A DNA stretch of 64,000 nt from Syngnathus acus (lineage: Eukaryota; Chordata; Actinopteri; Syngnathiformes; Syngnathidae), in contig NC_051089.1 of assembly GCF_901709675.1 (NCBI RefSeq), forward strand, positions 8,617,476-8,681,475, read 5' to 3'. How positions within the stretch are numbered: the first letter of the stretch is position 1; the number at the start of each line of letters is the position of its first letter. Below the pieces are notes generated by a model, which had not been told where the DNA came from, did not search any database, and saw nothing but the letters and a program-made list of their open reading frames with translations. The position numbers and the translations under genes are program-made. Below are positions 30,381 through 42,363 of the stretch, in pieces.

Positions 30381-32749
30381 TTTCTCACTTTTTTTTTTAA
30401 ACTGGCTCTCAGAATTTTCATTGTGATCCGAACAAACAAACAAAACAGCACAAAAAGACGATTATTTTCTTCATGTATTGTTTTCCCAACCACCAAATAA
30501 TTTGATTTTAGCAGCTTGTATACACCCCCAAATTATTAAGCAAAAAAACGAATGGGAACACAGTGCATGTTGAAATGATTAGAAGCAGATATGTTCTGCA
30601 TGTAAACATTTCAACACATGCTACAGAACCACATACCGCATTGATTGATTCATGCAGTGGCCTCCATTGTTGTCCATTTATACAGTTGGCAGTTTGATTC
30701 AGATGTTTCCTATCCTCCAACCAGGCTGAAAAACACTTTCTATCAGTGCAAGTCAATTTGGAATTAGATTCACAGCAATGGAATTGGTCCATGAATCAAA
30801 ACACGACTAAGAAAATAAACGTAGTTGCATATAGGTGTATTTTATAAATTTGGATATTTTTTTTCTTTCAATTGCATGTTCTCGTCAATGAGTGTGTATG
30901 TGTGTGTGTCTAAGCAAGCATGTATGTGAGGATGTATTTTTTTTTTAGACAAACGTGATATGTGCATGGAGCTTATTCACACTCATGTCATGTTGCGTGC
31001 TGCTTGATCTGTTGTCAGATTATTTAGACAATATGTGTGTGCTGACGCTGTTATTTGTGAATCTTTCAATTCCACCCCACTTCATCCTGTTTGTCAGAGG
31101 GCCTGAATGTTGGCTCGGAGCAGAGTCCGAGTGCAAGGGGGTGGGGGTGCAGGGAGGGGATGGTCATGTCATGTGAGAGAGTGCTGCAAATGGGCCAGGA
31201 ACGGTGGGCAGAAGAAACACAGCTCTGTAATTTGCTCACTTTTGGGAGATTTCTCTTAGACTTAAAAAACTCAACTTTTTTTCCTGGCAAGAACTTCTTT
31301 TTAAACTTCTGCAAGTTGTGGGTCAAAGAAAGTATAATGGGCATGATGTTTTCCATTGTTTCAGGACAATTAGGATAAACTGACAGACAGCGAGCCTTGA
31401 ACATAATTGTGCAAACTTTGTGACCACTTTGCATCCTACATTAAAGACACCATTCCAAAGCTGCAAATGAGGCACCCGCATTTTATCATCAAATCACATC
31501 ACTCATGGTAATGTGGAACACTTTGGGTCATTTTTGCCAACCAACGCATGCATGTCCACTTTTATTCCGGTGATTTCCTCTGAGGTGTATGCTGTTTTGC
31601 GCAGCCGACAGAGGGGAGAGACTGAGACAATAGTTGGGCTTGTGCTGAATTAAATGGTTTTGCTGATGATTAATAGTCGTGTGGCCCACTAGCTCCTGCG
31701 ATGTAGAGATGATAAATCGAGAGCGGAGCTCCGTGCAGCTGTGCCGCTGTCGGGTTTTTGCATGCGTGCACATGCTAGGCAAGTCACGGCCAAGCCGCTC
31801 TCCTTCTTCCTCACTGAATCTAATTACATCTATTTGATCAGAGACGCAGGGCTGCTATTTTCATATTTCGTTAAAGGAATGATTATATTTCGAATGGATT
31901 GATACTTGCTTGCTTTTGTTCCCATTCGGAGAGCATATTTGCAAATGCAAAGGGAATCTTTCAAATAGTTGGGCTTTCTTTCATTTGTTTTATAGCCACG
32001 TTTTTTTTTTTTAGTGGCATGTAAAAAAATTACATTTGGGTTTCTGGTTAAGATGTCCCCTTCCAACTTTTTTTTTTTTTTTCATTTTGATTGTTTCCTC
32101 ATTGGCACACATTGAGCTAAACTAACAACATGCTTGCATATTTTGGGAACTGAAAACACACAAACAAACATTCTTTCTGTTATTCCTCATGTCACGCTGA
32201 CATTTCACTGTTTGGAGAATGATCTTGTTCACAAAAGCACCGTGCATGGTCATACAGAGATAAATCTGTGGCATTATATTGTGGTTTGGAGTCAACACGA
32301 GGGCAAAGTGTGGATGTGAAATCTTTAAAAGCCTCACAAGAAACTTGAGTAGCAGAAAATAATCTATTGTCTTGTTGCTCATGTGTGTCAATGTTTTTTT
32401 TTTTGTTAAATGTGCATGAACATGCATGTACACTATAGGTGTGAACATGTGAGCATTTGTCGACTCATGTATGAGTGCTTGTACGGTATCACCTTGTCAT
32501 CTTCGAGAGCCGAGGATGAGTAGAGGTCAAAAGGGACAGCGCACAAGGCTGCTTTCAAAGTCATTAGAGTAATCTCTACCCCAGGGGAGCCCACATTCAT
32601 TTCCTCTGCCCAGAACCCACAGAATGGGATGGACGAGCACATCCGACATACAACACAATTCGGTCAGTTTGAAATGATTTACTTTTTTTCAAACCCATTT
32701 CCTGTTTTGCCTTAGACAAATTCAGTGAAGTAATAGTGACATCTTTGCA
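30381..32749. other. maf downstream flank; distal 3' UTR or intergenic
   Basis: May include a longer maf 3' UTR (AATAAA near 30814). Short TG repeats at 30890-30908. The block 31540-31850 is repeat-free and moderately GC-rich (cagccgacagaggggagaga, gatgtagagatgataaatcg), a possible conserved element. No coding signal. Confidence 0.5.
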
Positions 32750-33805
32750 TATGCAGTGGATATGAAAAGTCTACACACCCTTGTTCAAATGCCAGCATTT
32801 TGTGATATGAGAATATCGACAAAGATTAATCATTTATTCTTTTCCTACTATTAATGTGACCTATGAAATGTACAACTCAATTAAAAAATATATATTTTTG
32901 AGAGCGGGAGTAAAAAATAAGTGACTGAGAAAATGGTTACACAAGTTGGCACACCCACTTAGAACGAGGACTGTGGGTGTATTTAAAACTCCCCAATCAT
33001 ATTCCAACTCATAAATGGGAGTCAGCATATACCTACAACTATTTAGAATGCCTCAAACAAACCCCAAATAAAATCAAGATGTTCTAGTAGGTACCAAATA
33101 TATCGGTCACAATTACGACAAAAAGGTTTAGCTTTGGATTCATCAGACCATAACGCGTTTGACCAAATGAGATAATACAAGAGTGTTTTTGTAAAATGTA
33201 ACTTCCGTCTTGTCACCCTACAGGCATAGACCGGACGTATAAAGACAGGAGATTATTGTCACATAACCTAAATGGCCAGCGATTTCCAGAAATATCTGCA
33301 GCTCCAACAATGTAGCTGTTGGTCTCTTGGCAAATTCCCTGATCAATTTCCTTCTCATCTTTTCATCAATTTCAGAGGAGTGTCTTGTTTTTGGGAATAT
33401 TTTGGACCATATTTTATTCACTTGATTATTGTCTTCACTGTGTTCCCGTTATATTTATTGCCTTGGGAATTTGTTTGTACACTTCTCCTGATGTCCATTG
33501 GACAATGAGATTTCTCTGATGCTGTGGATGCTCTCTGCAGATGATTTTGCTGAAAAACATGACAAACAAAATCCTAGGAAAAGACTACTAAAACATTTTG
33601 TGTATCCTAACTCGCATTTAAAGAGTCTAAATGTCATGGGTAAATTCTGAATAGAACCCTATTTATTTATTTATTTGATAAAATATTACATGTCGTAGGT
33701 CACATTTATGGTGGAACATTTTTTTAAAATGATTTATCGTGGTCTTACTGTTGCATCACAAAAATCTGGCATTTCAAAAAGGGTGTGTAGATTTTTTTCA
33801 ACAAA
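32750..33805 (-). mobile_element. Degraded Tc1/mariner-type transposon with two 5' ends (snap-back form)
   Basis: The left end gaaaagtctacacaccc (32764-32780) is mirrored by gggtgtgtagattttttt (33781-33798), the terminal repeats of an abundant fish Tc1 family. The left flank contains TA at 32750-32751. The left arm extends through caccccacttagaac-like, ccccaaataaaatcaag and gttctagtagg (33081-33091), which is the element's 5' leader; the right arm carries the same leader in reverse (ctactaaaac at 33585-33594). The transposase N-terminal half lies between them on the minus strand. The normal 3' half is missing. Confidence 0.8.
33125..33540 (-). pseudogene. Tc1-like transposase, N-terminal half only
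   Basis: Minus-strand reading gives the paired-like DNA-binding domain (DEKMRRKLIREFAKRPTAT, LLELQIFLE, VTIISCLYTSGL) followed, after frameshifts, by a WSDES box at 33136-33151 holding the first catalytic Asp. The QQDNDPKH box and the final catalytic Glu region are absent, replaced by an inverted copy of the element's leader. Not functional. Confidence 0.8.
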
Positions 33806-35151
33806 TAATTATTTTGTCAGAATTCCATTCTAATTCAATTTCTTTCACATTACTCGAATACAGATTGTAACATGACGCAAGCTTGTTTTATTTATACCAT
33901 TTTGGAGTTTTCAAAGTGTCTCAAATGGCTTTCACATCTAAGGATGGTATTTTCAGATTTTCAGCAGATGAGGAAGATAATGAAAATCCGGTCCCCTGTC
34001 ATTCTATATGACTGAGATAGTGTGGAAACACTAAACTCCTTCAGAATTAAACTGACATCGGGGAGCCATTAAGGTGCTTATTCAATCCGAGAATGCTTTT
34101 GCTATTTCTATAAATCCCTCCTCCTTTTTTTTTTTTTGGAAGAGGGAAGTGACTGTGTTCTTCAAATAGACATTAAGCGGATATGTGTGGTGTCATTAGA
34201 GAGTTGTCCTTGAAAGACTGGCTGCAGGTTATGTTGGTAATGAGGTGCTCGGGACCTGTGCTGTGGTAATTTTATATGTCTGTAAATGGACCCAGACCAA
34301 GAGACGGTGACTTTTAAATAAATGCAACATCATCTCTCAGCAACCCCTTTGCACAAAATGGTGACTTGATAAAAATGTGTAGGAAAAAAAAGAAATCAGA
34401 CACAATCCATATTCGTTGCATAACGAATGTTCAGATGTAATGGGAATATCTTTTTTTTTTTTAAACCCAAAACAAAATTGAAATAATTAGTCCGTATTTT
34501 TCAGTTTTGAGTGTTCTCTCTTCCTCACCAGGCCTGTTGGGTCTCCCAGCACAGGGTTTCGCGCTCTAAGCTAACATTTCCACATAACATTTATTGAGCC
34601 GCTGAGTACCTGCTGCACACACCTGCTCTAATACTTGAAAACAAAAGTGTCTCTCATGAAGTGTCAATGGCAAAGGTCAGAAATGCCAAGCATCACACTT
34701 CATTCCTCAGCGTGATGAATGTAGTCCCTTTTTTGAACAATTAATAGAGTAATTGAATGAGCTGAGCAGGTAAAAAGTATTTAGTCAACCCTGTGCAGCG
34801 ACACAGAGAGATATTTCGTCTCTGGTGGTTACAGTGTTTTGATGCATGAGGCTCTTGCCTGTAAAGTCTATTTGCATGCAAATTTTTACATTTCCCTCTA
34901 CATCAAACACTTACTGTGATCCATGTACTGTATTCAACCAGACAGACAAGGTGAGAGAGAATCTTGCTCAGAGTGGAACTATTTGTTTCTTTGTGATTGT
35001 GCGACGCGTTTATTTGTGTGTTTGACAGGCAGGCAGAGAATGACACATGCTGGAGGAAACTGAGGAATGAGAGCAAATGGCACAGTGTGTATTTACCTTG
35101 ATAGTCATTTATCCTCTTCTGTGTTTTTTCCCAATCTTATCTGCCTCTCTA
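33806..35151. other. Intergenic, nothing coding seen
   Basis: Unique AT-rich sequence with poly-T runs near 34125 and 34451. The segment from 34500 to 35110 has higher complexity but no open frame of note. Confidence 0.5.
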
Positions 35152-35217
35152 GGTCATCCAGAAAATTCCTCCATCTGTGATTTCAAGCCCCATTCCTCCG
35201 CGCCCTTGGTTCCCTGA
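35152..35217 (+). other. Exon-like block with strong acceptor and donor
   Basis: A long polypyrimidine tract (tttttcccaatcttatctgcctctctag) ends at an AG immediately before 35152, and GAG|GTAAAA follows 35217. The 66-nt interval is open in frame 0. Joined to the maf donor after 28832 it would read AT+G TCA TCC AGA..., giving FFM plus eight further residues (SSRKFLHL) before a stop. That does not resemble the known human long-isoform tail, so it may be an alternative terminal exon, an unrelated exon or chance. Confidence 0.22.
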
Positions 35218-35219
35218 GG

Positions 35220-35250
35220 TAAAAAAAAATAATAAAATAAAATAAAAAAG
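35220..35250. repeat. A-rich simple repeat (TAAAA)n
   Basis: aaaaaaaaataataaaataa followed by more taaaa units directly after the exon-like block at 35152-35217. Its position invites the alternative that the block plus tail is a small retroposed fragment. Confidence 0.75.
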
Positions 35251-37018
35251 AGAATACCATCTTTCAGTCAGCTTTTTGTTCTTTTTGTGTAACACAAACA
35301 GTCTTTAAAAAGTCAACATAAGTTGACAATCCTGGATAGCTTTGCCATGCTTGGTATTGCTAAACTTTTGCATGTAATAAATTGTTGCTAGAGTATTTTT
35401 TGCCTAATGCCCACAGTGTCTCTTCCTATTTAAATTCCTTCCATGCTCATAATGTCTTAAAATCTGTGTATTGAAAATGTTGAATTTAATACGCACATGA
35501 ATGCACTCTGGGTAGACAACACATTTTGCAGACAGATAACATTTTTAGGAACCAAAATATTTAAAATAAAATATGATAATTGATTGTGTATCATCATTAT
35601 TAGTTATGGTCATGTTTTTCTTAGAAATATTTGAATTCACTTTGAAATTATTAATTCCTGTGCAAAATGTTGAAAAACGGTTCACTTACAGTGAATGCAA
35701 TTTTGCATGAATGCACTTGGTGATGCTGGTTGGTTTCTTCTCATTTTTAGGCTTTTGTAGCGTGTTTGCTTTAGTTTGTATGCGCACACTAGTCAAGCGC
35801 ACACTCAGATGACAATCCTCGCACACTCAAAGCCAGTTAATAAGAGACTACCTGTAGAATTTGGGAATGGAAAGGACGGAGTGGCTTACACACAATCCTG
35901 AGCCTACCCCAATCAAATCTTGTGGGATCATATTGGGTGCGCTGCATGTGCCATAAGTTGCCAACCTTTTAGCTCCTCTTCTTCCAAAAAAGTAACTAGT
36001 AACAAGTTCAACAACCTTATCTGATGTTAGTAGATACGTTTGGAGACTCCCTGCCAGCTGCAGTGGAAGCTGGAGGTATTCGTCCGACACAATCGTGCTT
36101 GTGCAAAGCTGCCGCTGGTTTATTGTCCTTGTGATTCTCACTTGAGGAGTCAGCATTTCAGCACCAAGCCGCCAAATTACACTTGTCAATTTAGCGTGTG
36201 GATCTACGTATTTATGTGGCATGTGTTGGGCACACGTCCTCAAACTCCAACAACCCCTTTACCACATCCACAACTTGATAGAACAATCATGGATTTGCTG
36301 TTTGGCAAACTCATACACAAACACCCATACTGCATGTTTCAGGTAATCAAGTACCAACATGGCTTTTACATAACAACCTCACACCAAAATAAATAATTAG
36401 GATTGCTTAAAATCAAACCTTCAGGATGTGGCTGATCATATCATTTGGAGGATGAAAGACACTTTGCATTTCAATGTTGGTACTGGCTTTACAATTTGGT
36501 GTTATAGTTTTTATGTGTTGGGTTATTTACTTGATTGTGTCTAAGTGGGCCATGTGGTGTCTGATTCGAAGCTGGCCTTTCTCCAGATCTACTTTACTTC
36601 AAAATGGAGATAGGACAAAAGCCATCAGGAGAGACAAGGACAAATCTTGTATAGATGAAATGTTTTAAGTGATGCCCCCCCCCCCCCCCCCCTTCCACAC
36701 GTCACCACTGTGAGTTAGGTGCCCTCTGCTTGCGGCTGAGAAGTGGCGGGGATAAACAATGCCAAAGGAACGGATGTTAAACAAATTAAAGTGGAAAACT
36801 ATGAGGATGTCTATCTCAGGCGGCCTCGTAAATCTCTGCTCCCTGGCAGTATCGACGCTCGCTGCCGATGCGGCGAAGCGAAGAGAGGCCGCGTACGGTG
36901 TGGTCTGTTCTTAGCGGTAACCATGCAAGAGGTGTGTCTTTACTTTATGCAAATCCCAGTATATGAGGAGAGCCTTTGAGCAGTCTGACCACGTAGCTCC
37001 AGGGGGACAAGCTGAGTG
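35251..37018. other. Intergenic; possible leader of the 37-kb open frame at its right end
   Basis: The left part is AT-rich and featureless. The opposing ORFs at 35848-36396 show no domain. The poly-C run is at 36675, and a GC-richer block 36730-36960 with an octamer (36947) precedes the possible exon. Confidence 0.4.
36675..36692. repeat. Poly-C run of 18
   Basis: Eighteen consecutive C bases in the + strand (gatg-C18-ttcc). Long homopolymeric G/C runs are rare in vertebrate DNA and error-prone in sequencing, so the length is uncertain. Confidence 0.9.
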
Positions 37019-37291
37019 ATGGAGATGGAGAGCCAGGTCTTGGTGTCCTTGCCTGCGGAAAGTGTGTCTGACTCCGGCCAGGACTCCGTAGATGTCACCA
37101 AAATCACTGCAACTCGATTTAAGACAAGCAGGATTGTGAGTGAGTTCGATTTTGAGATGATAACCTTAAATAATCCCACCAAATGTCCAGTATGTGATGT
37201 GAAAGTAGATACAGCAGACAAAGAAATGCTAGAGTTCAGAGTCCCAGGAGAGCTAAGGACCCAGGAAATGCTGACACAGATAAAACACCAG
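37019..37291 (+). CDS. Possible first coding exon of an unidentified gene
   Basis: Open frame from ATG 37019 for 91 codons to CAG|GTGTGC, a usable splice donor, in phase 0. The peptide has ordinary soluble-protein composition: an acidic/Ser-rich N-terminus (SVSDSGQDSVDVTK), a hydrophobic-acidic middle (SEFDFEMITL), a CPVCDVKV pair of cysteines and a charged, helix-like end (ELRTQEMLTQIKHQ). No family is recognised. Upstream 36730-37018 is GC-richer than its surroundings and holds a perfect octamer ATGCAAAT (36947-36954), which would suit a promoter/leader. A (TA)n tract begins 11 bp after the donor. It could equally be a conserved non-coding element or a relic of a mobile gene. Confidence 0.25.
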
Positions 37292-37297
37292 GTGTGC

Positions 37298-37301
<4 letters not shown>

Positions 37302-37333
<32 letters not shown>

Positions 37334-37340
37334 GTATATA
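37302..37340. repeat. (TA)n microsatellite
   Basis: TA run of about 30 bp followed by an interrupted tatatacgtatata segment, starting 11 bp after the possible splice donor at 37291. Confidence 0.95.
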
Positions 37341-37691
37341 AGTATCAGTGTGTGAAAAAAAGTGAGATGAATGTGTGCAAATATAGATTCCAGCCGGCTG
37401 GTGTGTGATCACATAAGCATTCTATAAAGGGCTAACTCAAGCCGAGCTGACGTCAACAAAATAACTGCAGGGGTCCAATTGCTGCTTCACCTCACATCAT
37501 CTGTGTTGCACTTCAACACGCTAAAAAAGCCACCTGACATCAACTGGGAATTGCAGCATTTAGATGCTCCACTTTCGGTGTACAAATAGTTAATCAGACC
37601 ATATAGTATAGTACAAACTCTAACTTGCTTCAAAAGCTTTCAGAACGTTTCTGTTTCCAACCGCACCACCAGCACACTTGAAAATATAAAT

Positions 37692-37809
37692 AATGTAATG
37701 TAATATAATATAATATAATATAATATAATATAATATAATATAATATAATATAATATAATATAATATAATATAATATAATATAATATAATATAATATAATA
37801 TAATATAAT
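37692..37809. repeat. (TAATA)n pentanucleotide satellite
   Basis: About 118 bp with a 5-bp period (taatataatataata), starting with two taatg variant units and ending with a taatg unit. Apparent ORFs on the minus strand (Ile-Leu-Tyr-Tyr repeats) arise only from the period and are not genes. Confidence 0.97.
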
Positions 37810-40800
37810 GTGTAGGGTGAGGGGTGTTGTTGCAGTCTCCAACTGCCCACTTCACTTTACATCCTGTGCAAGTGGAGATCTACGTAAACATGTTTGGCGC
37901 ATGCTGCTTTTCTCCACGGATTTCAGTGCCTAAATGTGCCTATCTATGTAAATACCAAAAGAAAGAAAACTCCACCCATGCACACAATTGGAATGCACTT
38001 TAGGCTAGACTTGTGCTGCGCACAAAATATATTGATAGTTCCCTTTCCGTCTTTAGAACAAACATATCCTTACAAGATAAGCTAATATCACACAAGCCCA
38101 AAAAAATAAAGGAAATTAGCCATCAATCTTTTTCACCAACCAAAACTTGTTTGCTGCCATTTTCACTTTCTCGCAAACTCATTTATTGAAGCTGACCAGC
38201 CAATTAGACCTCTGCTGCCAAATAAACAGGTCCAATCGGCTGGAAAAGCACACCACTCAGACCACTAATCGATGAGCACTGGCCGACCCCTTGCTTGCAT
38301 GTGTTTCACTCAAATTGACCTGGCTGCAAAACAATTTGGTTCTTACCTGTCACATTTACACAAAATGAATCTATTTCCCTTTCCTATCGTTTGTGTCCTT
38401 ACGCCAATGTTTTGCCCATCTTAACAGTTGGTTCACGTCAGTCACACATGCTCAGAGCTGCATATAGTTACAGACAGACTCCCATATCACAGTAAGGTCT
38501 ATTTCTGGGTCCCAGGATGTTGCTCTCCGCAATGGAGGGCAGGTGACATCGATCCAGATTGACCTCTCATGTGGAGGGGAAAATTAATGAGACAGACGAA
38601 GGTGCAGAGGCCCGAGAGAGACAGAAAGGGCATAGGCAGAAATACATAAACAACCTTCTGGATGATTACTCCACTACTGGGTGTGATCCCTCCTTACCCC
38701 ATTCCACTTCCTTCTCAGGTGGAAGAGAGAAACCGGACACTTCTAAGGAGGAGTTCACTATTTTTAGGGCTGATGTCCAAAAGTTAAAAATAAAGAGAAC
38801 GGTGTACAGTGAGCAGTTTGCGTCATTACCACGTATCAGGCACACGTATCAGTTTGAGCTTTGAAGGAGCCAAACTGGGGGTACGCGGGGATCCATTTGT
38901 ACGTGAAGTGGTGCTAGATTTAGTGTAGCCTGCTCGGGCAGCGCTCCACTCTGCTAATTATTTCCCTGTTCTCAGCAAGGAGCACCTCTTTCTCGCAGAC
39001 AAGGGAAGCTCGGCAGTAAGTGCTTAGTCAGCCGACTTTGTGTTTGAGATACTGTTGGGTCTCTGGTGGACTGTCAGGGAGGCGGAGCAGCCTGGTACTT
39101 TGGGGAGAGGGCATCATCACCCATCAGTGAAGGGGCGAGGAGTAAAATGCTGCAGTTGGGGACATTTTTTGTCAGCACAGGCCTGATTTAGTTGCTTCCT
39201 ATCGGAGTTCCAAAGAACTCATAGCACTTAAAAAAGAAGCGATTGAAATTGCTTTAATCAATAAAAATATTAGCTACTTGCAATATGAGTGGCCCAGAGA
39301 TACAAATGTTTGGCTTTTTTTGGCCTCAATTTGCAAGTGAAAGTTTAATAGCGAAGCACTGTATAAATGGCATATCCTTTCAAATCAACGATGTGTTTAC
39401 GGTGTGGTGACGGAACAGGTTAGAAAAATATCGCAAGGAACCACTGTAAAGGAATGAGGAACCAAAACAATGCAGAAACTGAAGACAGCTCAACAAAGTC
39501 ACACATACTAGAAAATAAATTAGCAAAAGATTTGACTAGAAAAATCTGCGTTGAACTGAAAGGCCTCTCAACCCGTCTTCTGTAAGTGTCTCAACCATAT
39601 TCCGTCCAAACACTTCTTCCAGCATGACCTCTTCTTCCTCCCTAACAATTGTCTTACTTATTTCTTCCATTTCAAAATCAAGTTCACTTCTGCCCTGTGC
39701 TCACCACATTGCACCTGCTTGCCTATGCTCCCTCTCCCATTACACACGTCTCCCCCCACCACATACACACACACCTTCTCCACTTCCATTCTCCCCCTCG
39801 TTAGCTTGATGAATGGCTTCACTGCAGGGAAAGTGCTGATTTTCATCCCTCTGTCTGATTTCTGCTGGCTGTTATTAATTTCAAACACTCAGAGAAAAGC
39901 AAGCGAGTCGATAAATAAGGAAATGAACACACTTCATCCTGCCATGCCATAACATTCGCAGTCAGTCACCCTCTGCAGATGCTAAGCCTGCATTTCGAGA
40001 GTTCAGATCCACGCTTGAATCACTACAGTCTTCAATATTTGTATTTCTAAAAAACCAACACCAAAAAAAGTATTTTGCAGCTGCATAATAGCTCAGGAAA
40101 AAAATATAAATAAATTGAACCACCCAAAAAATCTGACTAAAACTAAATGAAGAATAGAAGCAGTTCAGATGGGTGTTTTAAATTCATATATGCAAAGAAA
40201 TTGAAAATTGGGAGGGGGGTAACATGGCAAGAGCAGCCAAATAACGATACAAAAATAAATGTTCAACTCCATTTTCACCCAGGCAATTATAAGTGATTAG
40301 TCATACAGTGACAAACAAACAATAACACCGTCAGAGACAGTGCATTATCTTTCTTCCAGATGGAAAGAATGTTGCATTTTGTGTTGGTAGTTAATTAAAA
40401 CCTTGAAGCGAATTTCAATAAGCCGAATTGGCCCAGGTACTAAAACCTCAAATATTAGAAAAGGGAAAATATAAACAGGTCTGTTGCGTTTTCAGTTAAT
40501 ATACAGAGACTTGAACACATATTAAAACATATCATTGTGGTTTATTCTTCCCTGGGCAAGATGAAACAATCATAATAATAAACAGATAATTCTTTCGAAG
40601 AGGGGAACACAACATGAATATTAGATGAGAGAAGGCTGACAAGGAAGACAGAATGGACAGAATAGAAAATGGGAAGACCGGAGGAAAGGAAGGAGGCGTG
40701 GAAAAAGGGGGGAGAAGTGTGGAAAGGAAAGAAAAGGAACAGTGAGGAGAGAAAAGTGGAGGAGATTGACGGGAATGAGAAAATGAAAAAAGGGAGTCGA

Positions 40801-42294
40801 GGCGAGCTTGTAGTGCAGCGGAGCCTGCAAGTCTGCTGCGAGGCTCTCCGAGTGTCAACAGAACAATTGGATTTACAAGGCCGAGTTGCTCTTTTTGTTA
40901 ACTTTTAAGCCTGGCGCTGAGTCGGAGGAGTGCGGGAAGTAAATATTTGCATCGCTCAATTTCTCTCATACTTCTGGTTAACCAGCCAGTCAATGTTCAC
41001 GTTGTGGTTTTATCAGTACAGTTTGGACAGTCAGCCTCAAGAGAAAATGTCTGCTGAGGAGGCGGACAAGTTGGGAGGGCGTATGAGGGTCACGGTGGAG
41101 ATGATATTGCGGGCACAAAAATGGACAGACTTGCTTTGTACTTTTCATTTGAATGTCATAAGAAATGTTTGAAAAAAGTGGAATCAAATATGTACACAAC
41201 ACAATCTCCATAACAGATATAACCAGGGAATTAATGAATGACTTGTTCTCTACGCTATCATAATGTGCCAATTACTAATGCTTGACGATCCCTTGAGTGA
41301 TCAAGATATCAAACACAAATGCAATTCCAAGTTTTGATGAACACAGTGGAGGCATACAAACTCTTATTTTGTTGCCACGTCTCTTGATAGTAACCCTAAT
41401 AGTCCTCCTTCCCAGTGGCACGCTGCAGTTGCAAACACTCACCTTCGATGGCTGTAATGAGATGTCTGTGCAGTTTGTGTATGCGTGTGTGTGACTCTGT
41501 TTGCCTGCTTGAAAAAGATGTTAGTGATCCTCATGGCCCTGTTTATCTCCACCCTTGTGTCGGAGTAGAGGGAGGTCAGAGGCAGGGCTGCCTGGATCCT
41601 CCTCCGTTCCCACAGCTGCTGTCTCACAAGCACAGTGGCCACAAGAGGATGAAAAGACTATGGATTTTTTTTCACCCCTTCTTGTCTCTACACTCACCAG
41701 GAGGAAAGATTACACCTAAGATGAAAGCAAAGCAGCTTTAAGCCCAACATTAGATGTAACCGACCTGAGCAAGTGCGCACACACGCATAATATGTGTAAT
41801 TATCGTCATGTTTATTTTGACAATGAACTGGCAGTGGCAATAAACAAATTCAATTGTTCACTTGCAAAACTGCTGTATTTTGTGGCGAAAGCGAAGTCCT
41901 TTGCCACCATACTACATAACAGTAGTGTGTCAATAATTTGCTCATAAGTCAAAGCAGAAAATTGGCCAAATGATGACTCTTGAAAACTTCATAAATTGGG
42001 TCACTTGCATTTCAAGGAACAAACGTCAATCAGTAAAGTTATGCAACCACTTTTTTTTCTATCAACAAAAAATTTCAGCCTTTTGAGAATCTGAACCAGA
42101 ATATCAGAATTGTTTTTTCAAAGAATGATGATCATGTTACACTGCATCAATTGTGAGGTTTGCTAATTCATACTTCATTCTGGTGCCCAGAGAGTGAGGG
42201 CAACTTTCCAGTAAACAGAAGGCCTATGCCATGACACGAGAAGGACACAGTATCTTTGCCATAGACAACCCTTTCACATATGGAGTGGTCAAGG
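37810..42294. other. Intergenic, nothing firmly coding
   Basis: The frame at 38559-38864 (+, 101 codons) is charged and fairly protein-like (EGKINETDEGAEARERQKG), and a pyrimidine-rich AG acceptor-like site lies at about 38718, but no family or second exon supports it. The purine-rich tract is at 40623. Otherwise unique sequence. Confidence 0.4.
40623..40807. repeat. Purine-rich (GA) tract of about 185 bp
   Basis: The + strand is overwhelmingly A/G (gaggaaaggaaggaggcgtg, aaaggaaagaaaaggaacag). Such tracts can form triplex structures. The opposing ORFs are low-complexity and not credible as genes. Confidence 0.75.
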
Positions 42295-42363
42295 TTACAC
42301 ACACACGCACACACACGCACACACACACACACACACATACACGCACGCACGCACACACACACA
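42295..42363. repeat. Imperfect (CA)n / (CACG)n microsatellite
   Basis: Runs of CA interrupted by CG units (acacacgcacacacacgcac), about 69 bp. Confidence 0.95.

Noticed and set aside
37620-37855. Minus-strand Ile-Leu-Tyr-Tyr repeat ORFs
   Set aside because: Product of the 5-bp satellite read in three frames; no coding character outside the repeat.
40532-40858. 108-codon Ser/Phe/Pro-rich minus-strand ORF
   Set aside because: Low-complexity translation of a polypurine tract.
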